NCBI GenBank assembly: GCA_036852015.1
Contig: JAANDG010000009.1
Location: forward strand, 62,001 to 126,000
DNA length: 64,000 nucleotides
DNA from: Pelodera strongyloides
Lineage: Eukaryota > Nematoda > Chromadorea > Rhabditida > Rhabditidae
Direction: 5' to 3'
Made by a program: the position numbers and the translations under genes. The notes below the pieces were generated by a model. That model made no database searches. It worked only from the letters and a program-made list of their open reading frames with translations, and was not told the origin of the DNA. The number at the start of each line of letters is the position of its first letter. Positions within the stretch are counted from its first letter, which is position 1. Below are positions 49,001-62,300 of this stretch, piece by piece.

Positions 49001-52000
49001 CATACGTTTCAGAACCACGTGCCACAGCGCTTTAAATCCTGACCAGTCATTACAGTATTGATTGAATAAAAAATAAAAATAAAATCAATACCTCTCTTCT
49101 CGCCCTCTTGATCGATGGTGTCCTTCGAGCCACGGGGTGAGTCTTCCTCAGCAGTGGATAAAGATATACGACGGTCGCGCTCGTTCACTCAAATTATTGA
49201 TTTATCGAGTGATTTTTGGCTCTTTTATTTCAATCGATTAGTACCATTTGACACCTTCAGACAGCCTAAGACCCCACTGGACACCCTGAGAAACATTCAC
49301 CTATTTTTGTGCGAAAGTTGCATACTGACTCGTCAGGATGGACAAAAAGCCCAAAGAGTAAATCAATAAAATATTTTTCATTTTCTTAAATATTGATTTT
49401 TTTTGGCAGTTCACTTAAATTATTCACTGACTGGATTTTTAAGAACTTCTAAGTCTTCTGAAAACGTTTGTAAAGTGTAACACTCACAATGTATGCCGCC
49501 AGACGGCGCTTCGGCGATACTGCTCACTGAGCCGGTTTGTTGTTGTTGAAAAGTGTTGGAGAGAATTGACCAACGACGGTGACTTAGCAGTTTATCCCAA
49601 CCAGACGAGGCTGCGGTCTGCAAGAAGTATTTTGACGTAGGCACACAATTTTGCTTTTGCTCTACTTCTCAACATAGTCAACGACTTATCCATCTCGTCC
49701 GTTTAGGCTTAGGCTTAGGCTTAGGCTTAGGGTGTAAGCCTGTGATTTTGCTCTCTGGTAGATTGTACTGAAATGTTAAGGATTAAAGCTAGAACTATAG
49801 CTACGAACCCCGAAAGATAACCTGCAGTCCACTACCTACGGGATCAATGTTTATTTTTAAATAAACTAAATACAACGATAAGTAAAAACCACAGTAATAA
49901 AGCGAAGTAAATCATCGACAAGCAACCTACGATACTGTGCTACATTTTTTTCTTGCATAGGTATCAAGCAAAGGAACCAGATATATTACAACAAAAATCG
50001 ATACAATGAAGGAAATTTATACCTACACACCGAAACATGTCGTTTTACTCACTTCCCTAGCCCAGCATGTATTTTGGGGTAACAAAAGAACGTGTCAAAG
50101 TACTCAAGTTATTAGTTCTAAGTCTAAGCGTGAGCGTAAGCCTGACAATAAGCCTAAGCCTAAGCCTAAGCCAAAGCCTCACCTTGGTTCCCTTTCCTCG
50201 GGGAATAGTGCGGAAAGTCTCCCTTAGGAACGCAGTGATTTCTTGCAAAAGTAGGACGGCGATCATCTGCAGTGCCATTGGGCATTTTTCTCCCTTTGAG
50301 TCATTTACAAGACCTGAAACCATAAAAGTATTGTCTTAGCAAGTCGCACACAGTTGTATCGCCAGCATAGCGCCATACGTGTGCGAAACGTTTAGCTCGT
50401 GTAACGAAGTCGAACTGCGAATTCTGGTGGTCGGCCACTCATGAGACTCATGAGTTTCACAGTTTCAATTTCACATCGGATAAGTACTTGCTCGAAAGTA
50501 AGTGATCGTGAGTTCGGTTCGACTAGGAGCCCAACAAGAAATTAACGGTTATATATCAAGCACCGCGGAGTCCAACTCTCCGGCTCTGATAGAGCTGAAG
50601 CTTTGACACAGACTTCGCCGAATGTATTTATTGAAGAGTATTACGGACAATACAAAGGCTTAATGGCTTAATCCACAAGCCAAAGGGATACTGGGGGCTC
50701 CACAGCTCTCTACCAGTCCAAATCCCTAGTGTCAGCTCCAGTGACACAAAAGCGGTCCACACCGCGGAGTCCAACTCTCCGGCCACCACTGGCCCGGCGA
50801 AGTAGCAGTTTTAGGGTCTGCTAACCCTTGGAGTGAAGTGAAGAAGTGTATCAAAGTACGATATAAGATCGCATGATGTTGCTCTAACCAATGGGTTTAT
50901 ATTTATGAAGCAACAGTCTAATTAGATAATCTCAATGTCATTGTGTCTGTCTATAGACAGCAAAGAATTGGGGATTTCGAGCTCCTTTCTATATACGTTT
51001 CACGGTAATTATACGGTTGTAACGAATAGTTGCAACAAGTTTGGACCCTTGTTAGTAGGAACTGTTGTGAAGCCGTTCATCTTAGGGTAGCCTATTTATT
51101 GCATATGTTTCGATGTGTGTATCAATAAAATATTATATAATTCAACATAACAAAAGAAAGACAACTAGAAACAAGACAATTAGAGAGACCAAAGCAATTA
51201 CTAAAGTCGCCTCACTAAATAATAAATAACAAACCATCATCTAGGAAGTCCTCCATCACGTCTTCCATCTTCATCTGTCTCTTGTCCCGTTTGTTCTCAA
51301 CATCGATCAGACGAGACAATTGCTCACCAATCTGCAAAATTGAAGAAATATAATAATAACAATTTATTGCCACAACACCTTACCTTGAATACCGTGAAGA
51401 CCGTTAAACCAGCTGTTGGCTCGCCAACAGCTAATATAACGGTCGCAACTACGCCATGAAGACCTGCATCTTGCGATGCGATTCCAAACTGTTTTCTTAC
51501 ATGTAGTGCCCAATGGTAGAAGTATCTTCCCGCTGTCCGCTGCATTGTGTGCATCCTTCGCGTTGCTGACGGTGTACCACGATTTGCCAATGGACCGCCA
51601 AGGCTGAATAATTTAGAGTTATTGATTTTATTGATTATTTTTTGTTTATTGATCGGTTGCCATATCTTTTTGATTATGTTTGCTGCCTTATTACATAATG
51701 ACGTAGTAATTCATGATAGTTGTATTGAAGGCAGTGTCATAAGGATCGTTTTAATATAGCCGCGGACTTTTTCATGGAACACAGGTGCTGGAATTGAACA
51801 CCTGACCTCTCGCATACTAAGCGCCAGCTCTACCACTGCGCTAACAATGTTACCTGAAAGTCCTAGAATGACTACTACGGATCCACTCGGGCCAATCTCC
51901 GCGGTTACATCGATTGACAAAGTGACAACACTCCAGCAGAAGAACACCACGTGCTACCACTGGTGACTTCTGAAGAAATGTTTCGTTTATCGATTACTTG

Positions 52001-53325
52001 ATTTGTGTGCTGGACAACTGGATTACTATGTCTTATATGCAAATTTTGTTCCGCTGTCGGCTGCCATGAATCCACTTGCCTAATACCGATTTGAAAACCA
52101 TGGACAGTACTAGATTAATGTTCTGGGAATGCTGATTCGCATGGAGAACCAATGCCTAATATACATTCGAAAACCACGTGCCGTACCATTTTAAAGCAAC
52201 GTACCAGTGTGAGTAGTGCTGCAACCAAGGCTGGATCGGGGAACGTGCCAGGCCTGCTGGTCTCCAATAGGAATGAGAACCTCCTCGCTCCGTCAGAAAT
52301 TTTCTTCATGTCGACGAGGTTACTGCCCGGTACAACGACACCCCAGAGTCGGATCGACGCGCGAGCTGGAAATAAAAGGACATAACTAAAGCGGCATCAC
52401 ATCAGGTTTTGAATCGTATTTCGGACGTTATACTTCCATTTTGTATATGCAAATAACTGCGCGATTTTTTAGTCTAACAATCAATATATTCACTTGCGTG
52501 CAACATATGGAAATACAGTTGTCCAGAATACATTTCAAAAACCGGATGCTATATCGCTTTAAATCTAGGGACGCCGTTCCCAGCTCCCATAGGGTGTCCC
52601 CTAGTCCTAAATAGTGTAATGCGACCCAGAGATCTGGTCCGATAAGTAGAGAGGAAAATTGTCAGCTACGAACATACACACTACAGCAGGAAGAAAAATA
52701 CTACGTGAAAATTACAGCAATTCGGCATTCAGATCTGGAACCGAACCCAGAAGCTCCGGAACACCGGTCCACTGCCTTAGCCACTACACTACCTACACGC
52801 ATTCATTTGGCCATGCAAACGCTCCATGAAAACTACAGTATCACACACGCTACATTATTTGTAGTAACTTCTTTGGTTCTCCTTACTGGGTGGTCTTTTC
52901 GCGGTGAGACGAGGGCCAGCATCAGAAGACTTCTTTTTTGGGATCTCCAGACAGGCGTCAGACATCTTCTTTGTGCTCTCTCCGTCGGCGTCTATATCGT
53001 CGACTGTCTCGCTGTCTGAGCACTCTCCGTCTAACATGTTGTCTGAGCGGACGGTCTTCAGAAGGTTGAACGCTAAAGGAAGGACTTCTCACTCCGAAGA
53101 TCGAAGATCAAAGATCAAAGGTCAATGCTGAAGTTAAAGCGGTATGGCACGTGGTTTGTAAAGCGTACGCTGGACCACTGCATCCCTAAGCATTACACGC
53201 AAATTGGGCACCATTGTGTGCCGGAACACCCCGCACCTAGGACACACAAATTTGCATACAATACACGGGACTGCAGTCGGACAGCATACGTGTCACAAAC
53301 AATGTGCCATATCGCTTTAAACAAA

Positions 53326-53383
<58 letters not shown>

Positions 53384-56300
53384 AAACGTAAAATCAAAAC
53401 AAAGAAGGATAACCACAAGCAACAAAAGTATAAAAACTGAAAATTGGCAGCGAATATAGCAAATTTTTATCGACAAAATATCGACAAAGTTACTGTTCAA
53501 TGTACTACTTTATTTACCTGAACTCCAGTCTTCATTATGCGTGTATTTATCAACTAACTAACCAAAATGCAATTTCGGCGCGCTCTTCTTCTTCAACGTC
53601 GCGGATGTGAGCGAAGTCGGTGCCGCGTCGTCGACGGATGTCAGCGTTCTTGGCGTTGACGGCGAAGAATCCACGTCCGATTCGTCGTTGGCGGAGCACT
53701 AAACAATGTGATTAACAGACGAAATTAGACTTTTCGATTAAACTGGCAACAAATGAGATCCTCATAAAAATTCTCATGTCGACTGAATTTACATACATTG
53801 TTGTAGGAGGTTGCGCCATATACTTGTACCCAAAATTTGAAAACCTCCCCAATGCACTCCTGAGATCACTTCTCATTAAAAACTACTTCTAACCAAAGGA
53901 ATACGTAAGTATCTATCGCCTAAATTGCATCCAAGCTAGTTCTTCAGTACAACTACTTCCCACCTTTTCCTTCTCCCGTTTCTTGAATAGTCCCCTCCTG
54001 AGACTGGCATGATCACCAGCTCGAACTCCTCCGGGAGCAAGACTTGAGGGGGAACTTTTACCCGATCCTCCGCCCTCTGACTTCTCTTTCCGATCCGAAT
54101 CGCCACTAAATAACAATCATATTCAAAATAAAAAGATAACTGCATCTCGCAAGCATGAGCTAAATATTCCTGAACAAACTACAGAAGGTGAGGTGTGCTA
54201 AACGGGTGGGGGAAATGTTTAAAGCGAACTACCCGCCGGTTTTAGAAACGTATCGCGGGCAGCTGAATTTTTACGTATTTATGCAAAGTTGCTCGAATTT
54301 AGCTCGAATTTTTATTCTAATTTATGTTCATTTGCATAAGGTGCATAAGAGTGATGGTGTACTCGACGTGTTTCAAAAACAGGCAGGTGCTTCGCTTTAA
54401 AACATTCCTAGAATCTTGTTTCAGTTCTGTAATTGCACACAGTAGGAAAAATTTCGAGCTGACATTTGTGAGGTGCATACATAATTTCACTAATCGTAAA
54501 CGAAATGCAACAAAACATGCGCTTTATAGTATGTGCATAAATACGCGTGCAAAAGCCACTACAAAGGGGAAGAACAGTGACATGTAATTAACTAATAAAA
54601 ACCCAGCAGACATCTACAAAGCGGTATGGCACACAGTTTTGAAACCGGGACAACGCAAGGTTAAACGTTTGCGAAGCGGGGGCACAAAGCGCATAGAGTA
54701 TGTTGGCCTACTCGAATGAGTCATCAAAGGCAATATGCGGTATGGTGATCGGCGTGAGCGGCGTCGACGCGGCCTTGACGCTGAAGAAAGAGGGAGCATA
54801 GTTCTCTCCAAACCGTTTTAAAGCGGTATGGCACATGGTTCGTAAAGCGTGCGCTGGACCATAGCCTCCTCCATATATATATACTCAAATTTCTGCGCTC
54901 CTGTGTCCGGGGTGAGCACAATTCTCATACAATATATGAACAGTGGTCCAAAATGTGTTTCCCAAACCACGTGCGATACCACTTTAATGTCCTCCCTGTA
55001 TAAGTATTTATTCAGAAAATATCGTTGGTATTGGCACTACAATAAAAACACAGAATCTATGAAAAAGAAAAGAATTATGCAAGCAGAAAATAAATCATAA
55101 AAAGTTCTGCAAAAGACAACTAAACTGTTAGTGAAAAGAAAAAAAAGAAAGAAAGATGTAAAAAGTAGCAAAACGTCAAGCTGTGCATTGTGCTGTGATT
55201 AAGACAAGAAAAATTGAACAGCAGCACACATTTCCAACTTTTGAACTTGCACCCTGGCGCGCAATTTTTTAAGATTTAGCCAGAAGTGCGCCAGAATTGT
55301 GCCACGTGTGCGCCATTTGCGCGCGGTGAGTGCGTAGGCCTCGCTTTGAAAACGTACATTGTCGGATTTGGGTCAAGCTTCGGAATCGCATCCAAAAGTG
55401 CAGAGAGTCCAACTCTTCTCAGTGGATTGCCGTGATGCTCATGAAGGAAACTTACGAGAAGACGCACGTCCTGATAGAGACTCTGAAAGGAATAGTAAAA
55501 GGTTAGGCGAATTCGATTGTAATTTGACTTAACGTCTTCAAGTCAGCCACACTCACCAGGTTCTCGCGAAATGGTACAAGCTGTACTTATTGTGCGGTAT
55601 TTAGGATTTGCTATTTTAAGAATTGGTTCAATCGGTTTTTGTTGTTTGAGCTAATGGAATAGTTGTTTCCTTACCATCTAAGAAGAGATTAACTTTAAGG
55701 TGAAATTTTGGGAGAATATTAGGAATAATATTTGTATTTTACTTTGACCCGGACCCGCCAAGCGCGAGCGCCTGGCAAAGGTTGAAGAAGCTTTGAAATA
55801 TTAGAATATTTAGCCGCTAACTAACAAAGCTGTAGATTCAACATGCTCGCCGCGATAATTGCCAGAACCTGTCTTGGGCACTAGAAGTGTCTGGCAAAGG
55901 CTGAACAATGTGCACGGCGAGAGGTAGGCGCACATGTCAAGTGCTGAATAGAAAACTCTAGCCCACCATATTTTCTGGTTGAAGTAATTGATCTCCCAAT
56001 TCCAGTAATCGCGTCACCAGAGCCTTTAAAGTCGCACCGATCATCCGGCCCTCAATGCCCTGGAAAACGATGACAAATTAAAGAGAAATACTAGCCGGTT
56101 TTGAAACGCATGTCAAATATCTGTATTCTTATGCAGTTATGCTAAGAGGGGACGAATTGGGGTCTATTTTTTATTCTAATTTATGCTCATTTGCATATGG
56201 TGCACAACAAAGCAGGGATATGCGATGCGTTTCAAAAAACCGGCCGGTATTTCGCTTTAACAGGTTCATGAACTAAACGGTATTACAAAATAAAATAATA

Positions 56301-59300
56301 ATTATTGATCGATTTTTGCTTGCAAAGTATTAATCGATAGAAAACGACCAACCTTATCCTTTTCATTGAAGTGATTTCTGTATGACGGGGCTCGAGATTC
56401 GGAACCGCGGCGTTCTGCAGCGGTAGGCACTGAATAGCAGGTTGTTTTTTTCGTTGGTATATACGGTACGTGGTTTGAAACACAGGCTGACAGAAAACTA
56501 CAAGCACTTTACCAGCACTCAATGTAAGTAAACTAAAGACTAAACTAATTACGCTAACACGTCTGACGAGAGCGAATGTCCTTGACGGTATAAAAATATT
56601 GTAATTATGTAAATTATTAAAATTTAGGCAACATACCAGGAAATTCGGATCGACAGAAGGCTGTCAACGAGTGGATTAGGTCCAGGACCTGCAAATTTAA
56701 GAAAATTGAGGGCTTTCTTTCTTTCCTCTCTATCTCCCGCTCTATCTCCCTCTCTTCTCTCTCTCTCTCTTCTCTCTCTCTTCTCTCTCTCCCCTCTCTC
56801 TTCCAGGAACTGCAAATATAAGAAAATTGGGGGCTTTCGTTCTTTCCTCTCTATCTCCCTCTCTCTCTCTCTCTCTTCTCTATCTCTTCTCTCTCTCTCC
56901 CCCCTCTCTCTCTCATCTCTCTCTCTGTCTGAAACAGCTTCACATTAACATACCTGCTGTGGATGGTTCTCATCCACATAGTCTGCAATGAACTGTTTGA
57001 ACCTTCCTTGGTCCACCTTCTCCAACTGGGCCAGCACGGTCTTCGCCTTGGCCCGCAAGAAATCACCCTGCGCGCTTTTCACGCCCTCGCTGCAACCGTG
57101 CGGGCATCCGAGACAAAGTTGAATCCTGGAATTAAAGCGAAGTAATGCATGGTTTTTTGAAACATGGAAGGAAAGGAGAAAGGTGAAATTCAAGCTGACT
57201 GTCAAACAGCAACACCGGTGATACATACAGGCTTAAACGTTTTTTTTACGTGATCCGCTATCCTTGGCCAGGAAGTGAACAAAGTGAAACCAAAACCCAG
57301 AGTAGGCCGGACCGTGTATTTCAGGCACGGGACCCGCGCGAACTTCAGGTCTCTTGCGAAGACGGGTCTAACCTTAACCCTTTAACCTTGATGGTGAGAG
57401 AGCTTTCTCACCTAAAGACCATCGACGTCAGTGTGCTGAAGAGTAACGGAGAGTGATCAGCAGGAATTCTGAGCAAGACATCGGAGATATTGAGCGCCAG
57501 CTCACAAAGACGGACAGCTGGAGCACGCTCCATAACCTGCAAATATGCATGTGCATTTTGGGAATCTTTGTGCATTTTGAAGTAAGTTATGTTTCATTTT
57601 CATCCTACAATCTGGACAAAAGTGAATCTTTGAAAAATATAACGACCAACATTAACCCAGGTTGCTCGACAAGCGCCCCGCCAATAGAGCTACATCACGG
57701 TACTGTGGTGTAGGGGTTCTCAGCTTCACAAAAGTTTAACTCTGGGGGTAGGACACAGGCGTCTCCTGTCTCTCGCTGCTGTCAAAATCAGACAAAGCCG
57801 AGAGAGAACGCTAAACAGGAGACGCCTGTAACCTACCCCATCGTTAAATTTTTGTGAAACCGGCCTCTGGTTCTAAACCCGAGCATAATGACTCCAACGA
57901 GTTTTCCAAGAAACTACTCACGACAGAGAAACTCACCGAATTCAGCGTCTGCACAATCACGGTATAGCTGAGGGTTCCGTTCTTCTCGATGAAATTTGTA
58001 CTTCCCAAAGCCTGAAGCCTTTTCGTAAAAAAAGCATAACCACGTGTCATACCGCTTTAAAGAACCGTTATGAGCATAAAAACAAACTTCTGGATAATAC
58101 TTCGATGCCATTTTCTCTGCCTCTTTCTCCTTCTGCTTCTCTGCGTCTCTGATGTTGGACGTGGACTCGGTGGTCTCTCTGATGGACAGCACTTCGAGTG
58201 AACTATTCAAGGAGGGATCGCTCCTAAAACACTATTACTTTTGAGAGACAGTCTAATGAAAAAATAGTTTCTGGGTTTCGGTTTCCAGGTTTACATATAC
58301 TTTAAAGAACCGTAATGGACATGGGTCAAAGGCACAAATACATGAAGAGAGAAAAATGTCTCAGGGATTTCGAATAGAGACATGGAGAGAGATGGAGGGA
58401 GAGAAAGACACAGAGACATTTGAGGACAGGAATATGAGAGAGAGAGTGATATCAAGTTCATCTACCCACCTGTTCCTCTCCCTCTTGCCCAGTGTGTTCA
58501 GGCTGCTCCGTCTGGATCTATGTCCCGGTCGTAGGTCACTCGACGTACTCGGTTCCACAACGGAACACTGCACGTCCGACGAGCCACGACGTCTACTGTC
58601 CTAAAACGGATTTTAACTATCTAATTGCCTAGGCTAATTAGCGTATGGTTGCACAACTGCCTAATTATCTAGAACTAATAATGGCATAATCTGACAAAAT
58701 GCATGTTATAACACTTTAAAGGGTGAAGCTCACGGGAAAATGAATTTTCCAACGAATTACCTTGAATGCGACATGCAATTTCCCCTTGTCCTCATCATCT
58801 TCCAGTTGCATATCGGCCCAAGTGGGGTTTAGATATACCGGGTCCATCTAAGATATAGTTTTAGTTTTAGTTTAGAACGTCACATTAATATTTAATTGTA
58901 AATAAATTTATGATCAATATTAAGTCAAATAAAATAAAAACTGTTATTCAGTTTACTTCGCTTATAGTTCACAAATTACTTCTTTTGGATTTTAACCTGT
59001 ATTAGGAGACTTCGAGCACATCTGAAATTCTTCGCCGACTCTGCTCAGAACCTCTGCGGAACAAGCCATACGCACTGTATTGAATCGCACTTGAATACAG
59101 AAGCACAAAAAGATAATATAAGTAAACATCTCGACTATCGTCTACCTGCATTGTGTTCTTCCGTGCCATCGGTAGTGAGTTGCTCCTGCCTCGCATACCG
59201 CCAGCGGAACGGGCGGATTCGTACGTTTGGATATCCGAGAGTCGGTTGAGGAGGTACCTGAACCAAAGAATTTGAATTATGTGTATATTGTACACAAATG

Positions 59301-62300
59301 GGGAGAAAATTCAGTAAGAGAGAGAGAGAGAGAGAAATAAAGAGAGAGAGAAATAAAGAGAGAGAGAGGGAAATTAAGAGAGAGAAATAAAGAGAGAGAG
59401 AGAGAAATAAAGAGAAAGAGAGAGAAATAAAGAGAGAGAGAGAGAGCTTCAGTATCTGTATATTTGCCTGTAGCGTGTGTGCGAGTTAATTTCTTACAAT
59501 TGGAAGAAGCACCAACTGCTGCAATAAATAAACAACTTGTGTAAAACAAAGGAAAAATAAAAAATAAAAAGCCTACCTCATCGCCCAGTACACACCGTCC
59601 TCACTCCAGTGTCTAATCAATAGTGCACGAACTACGGCCACATCCAGGAAGGAGGCAATCTGTAAGATTAAACAGTATAGAAGATCTTTTGGGTCGGGTG
59701 GTCCAATGGCTAACTCATTCGCCTATAACGCACTCAACCCGAGATCAGATCCAGTCAGCGACCTCCATAAAGTCGATGGATGAAAAATTGAGCTAATACC
59801 GGGGTTTTATTTCCCTGTGCTGACTAGTAAATTGTTAGGTATTTATGTATGAATCATTTCCATATCTAATACAACAGTTCAGCATACTTCTCAAAAACCA
59901 CGTGCAATACCGTAGTATACTAACTTACAGTAGTATTGGGTAGTTCAATACCGTAGTATACTAACTTACAGTAGTATCGGGTAGTTCAATACCGTAGGAT
60001 ACTAACTTACAGTAGGATCGGGTAGTTCAATACCGTAGGATACTAGGATCGGGTAGTTCAATACCGTAAGATACTAACTTACAGTAGGATCGGGCAGTGT
60101 GTACTCTCCGTCCACCTCGTCGCCACTGACGAGTCCGTCACTTGAAAGACAACGACCAATACTCGAAACACTAAATTAGTAATAATATTAATCGTAATTA
60201 TATTAATTAGAAACTATTTTCTTAATGTGATAATATAGAGACAAACATCAAGCACGTGACCGACCTTCACCCCAGATTTATTAGGTGTAAGATTGAAAGC
60301 TCGCACATGTCATAAGATTAAAGCGAAATACCGGCCGGTTTTTGAAACACCCCGTATAGACCAGCATTCTTATGCTGCGAATGCAAATGACCCTAAATTA
60401 GGATTTAAAAAAAATCGAGTAAATTCGAGCAATTAGAATTCAGTTGTTCACGTTGTGTTTCAAAAACCGGCCGGTATTTCGCTTTAAAAATCAACAACTT
60501 CACAAGGCTGGTCCAAAATTAAGAAATAACATTAAATAAAAAAACTCGCACTAACCTCGCATCCGTCCTAGACGTTGGCAAATTTTGCACTACTGTTTGC
60601 TGGCTGCAAGACGAGATGGTCTCATCACGGGACACTAGAAATACTGAAAGTTAGCGTGATGTTGCAGAACCAGATGAACCCTTTCGCGGCGAATGCGCCT
60701 ATCTTTTCCAGCTTGTCGCTAAAGATCACTGAGTCTCATCGCGGGACACAGCCGAGAAGATGGCGAGAATATGTCGAACGCAGAGCGTGGTGTGCGGCGT
60801 GAGGTAGGCACATTTTTATCGCGCATCATCAAAATTCCGCCTGGTCATTAGGTGTTTGACATAAAAATAATTATTCAAGACAACTCTTACTTTTCTGCAT
60901 TCGTGGGCTTTCCTTCGAAATTGACACCTTCAAGATGCCAGACTTTTCCAACGTACATTGACAGCTTCCGGAAGCGGAGTCGCGACGCGATCCGCATTTG
61001 TCACATAGAGTCTGAAATGCTTTTAGCTAAAGCTTACAATTAGATATTTACTGTCAGAGAAATACACGGAGCAGTCTCCAAGCGTATGCTGAAGAACTTC
61101 AGTTCTGTTGTGTACCAAAAGTGCTCCGCGCAGCACATAATTCAAGGGGATGCAGTTATACACGATATGTTTCGTAACCACGTATCATCTCGCATCACGG
61201 ATGAGGTCAATTCAAATCGCCCCGAATAGAAAGGAGCTTCCGATCAAGTCTATCCAATATGAGCAACGTACAGACTTGATTTGGAAACTTTGTACACGCT
61301 GAATTTTTTGGGATGGACAATACATACCAAAAATAAAGTACGGCCGATTTGAGTTGACCCCATCCCTTTAAAAAGATTGCCAACCTGTGCTGCCGGCCTG
61401 CTGTCCAGATCCTGTATGTCCACAGAGACTCCACTACAGATATCGTTGAGTCTGACAAGGGGAGCCTCGTCCGAGTGGAATATATTAGAAAGTGAATGGT
61501 CTTCGACGAAATGAAGACCATTCTCCACTTCTTCAAGAACGCGGAGACTGCCTTCGGAAGCTGAAATAAAGGAAAAGGTAAGATTCCCTCTCTTTCTCAC
61601 ATCACTTCACCATCAAGAACTTCAATTAGTGTCGTAATTCCATAAGTTTGATTAGAGTCAAAAGATACTCTCTCTCCCTGACAATGCTTGACGATACTGG
61701 TTTAATTACCCAAGTTTGAGGTGAACACAAGCCACGTGCTATACCACATTAATCTCCAAGCGGGAAATATTTTGTAATTCTGCATCATTGTGTACTACGG
61801 TATCACCAGACTAGTTACTGTATCAAACCCCACAAACTAATGCATGCGACGACTCACTTGGTGAAACATCAAATGCATTCGTAGTGTGACTTTTTGATAT
61901 CCTCCCCCTTTGTTCAAGTGCTTCTCCATCAGAACGATACTCACTCACGCTCCTCACTATCGAGCACCCGTGGGATGAAGAGCTCTGGAAATGAATTGTT
62001 TTATAAATATTTTTTTCAATTTCAGGGAAGGTAGACCACCACAGTATAGTCCCTAGCATGAGACCGTTACTTATGGTGGTCAGAGGAAAAAACATAAATA
62101 AACAAGTAAATAAATAAATAAATAAACTTATTCCTCGCGTTTAGTTATTCAAGGTTTTTATACTGTTTGTGAATTCAATGCTTTCTACAGCTTGCGACAC
62201 TATTGTAGAGGTCGTCTACAGGCGAAGTAAACATCATTTACGTAGAAGCAACTAAAGAAGCTCACTGATTTTGTCAAAGATGTATCCGGTCGTGCTGGGA

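Noticed and set aside
39158..50173. Assigning the window to a nematode from TTAGGC arrays
   Set aside because: Arrays are short, intronic and few; a hexamer microsatellite is enough to explain them.
59915..60083. CRISPR array
   Set aside because: Regular 41-bp units without spacers, in an animal intron; it is a minisatellite.
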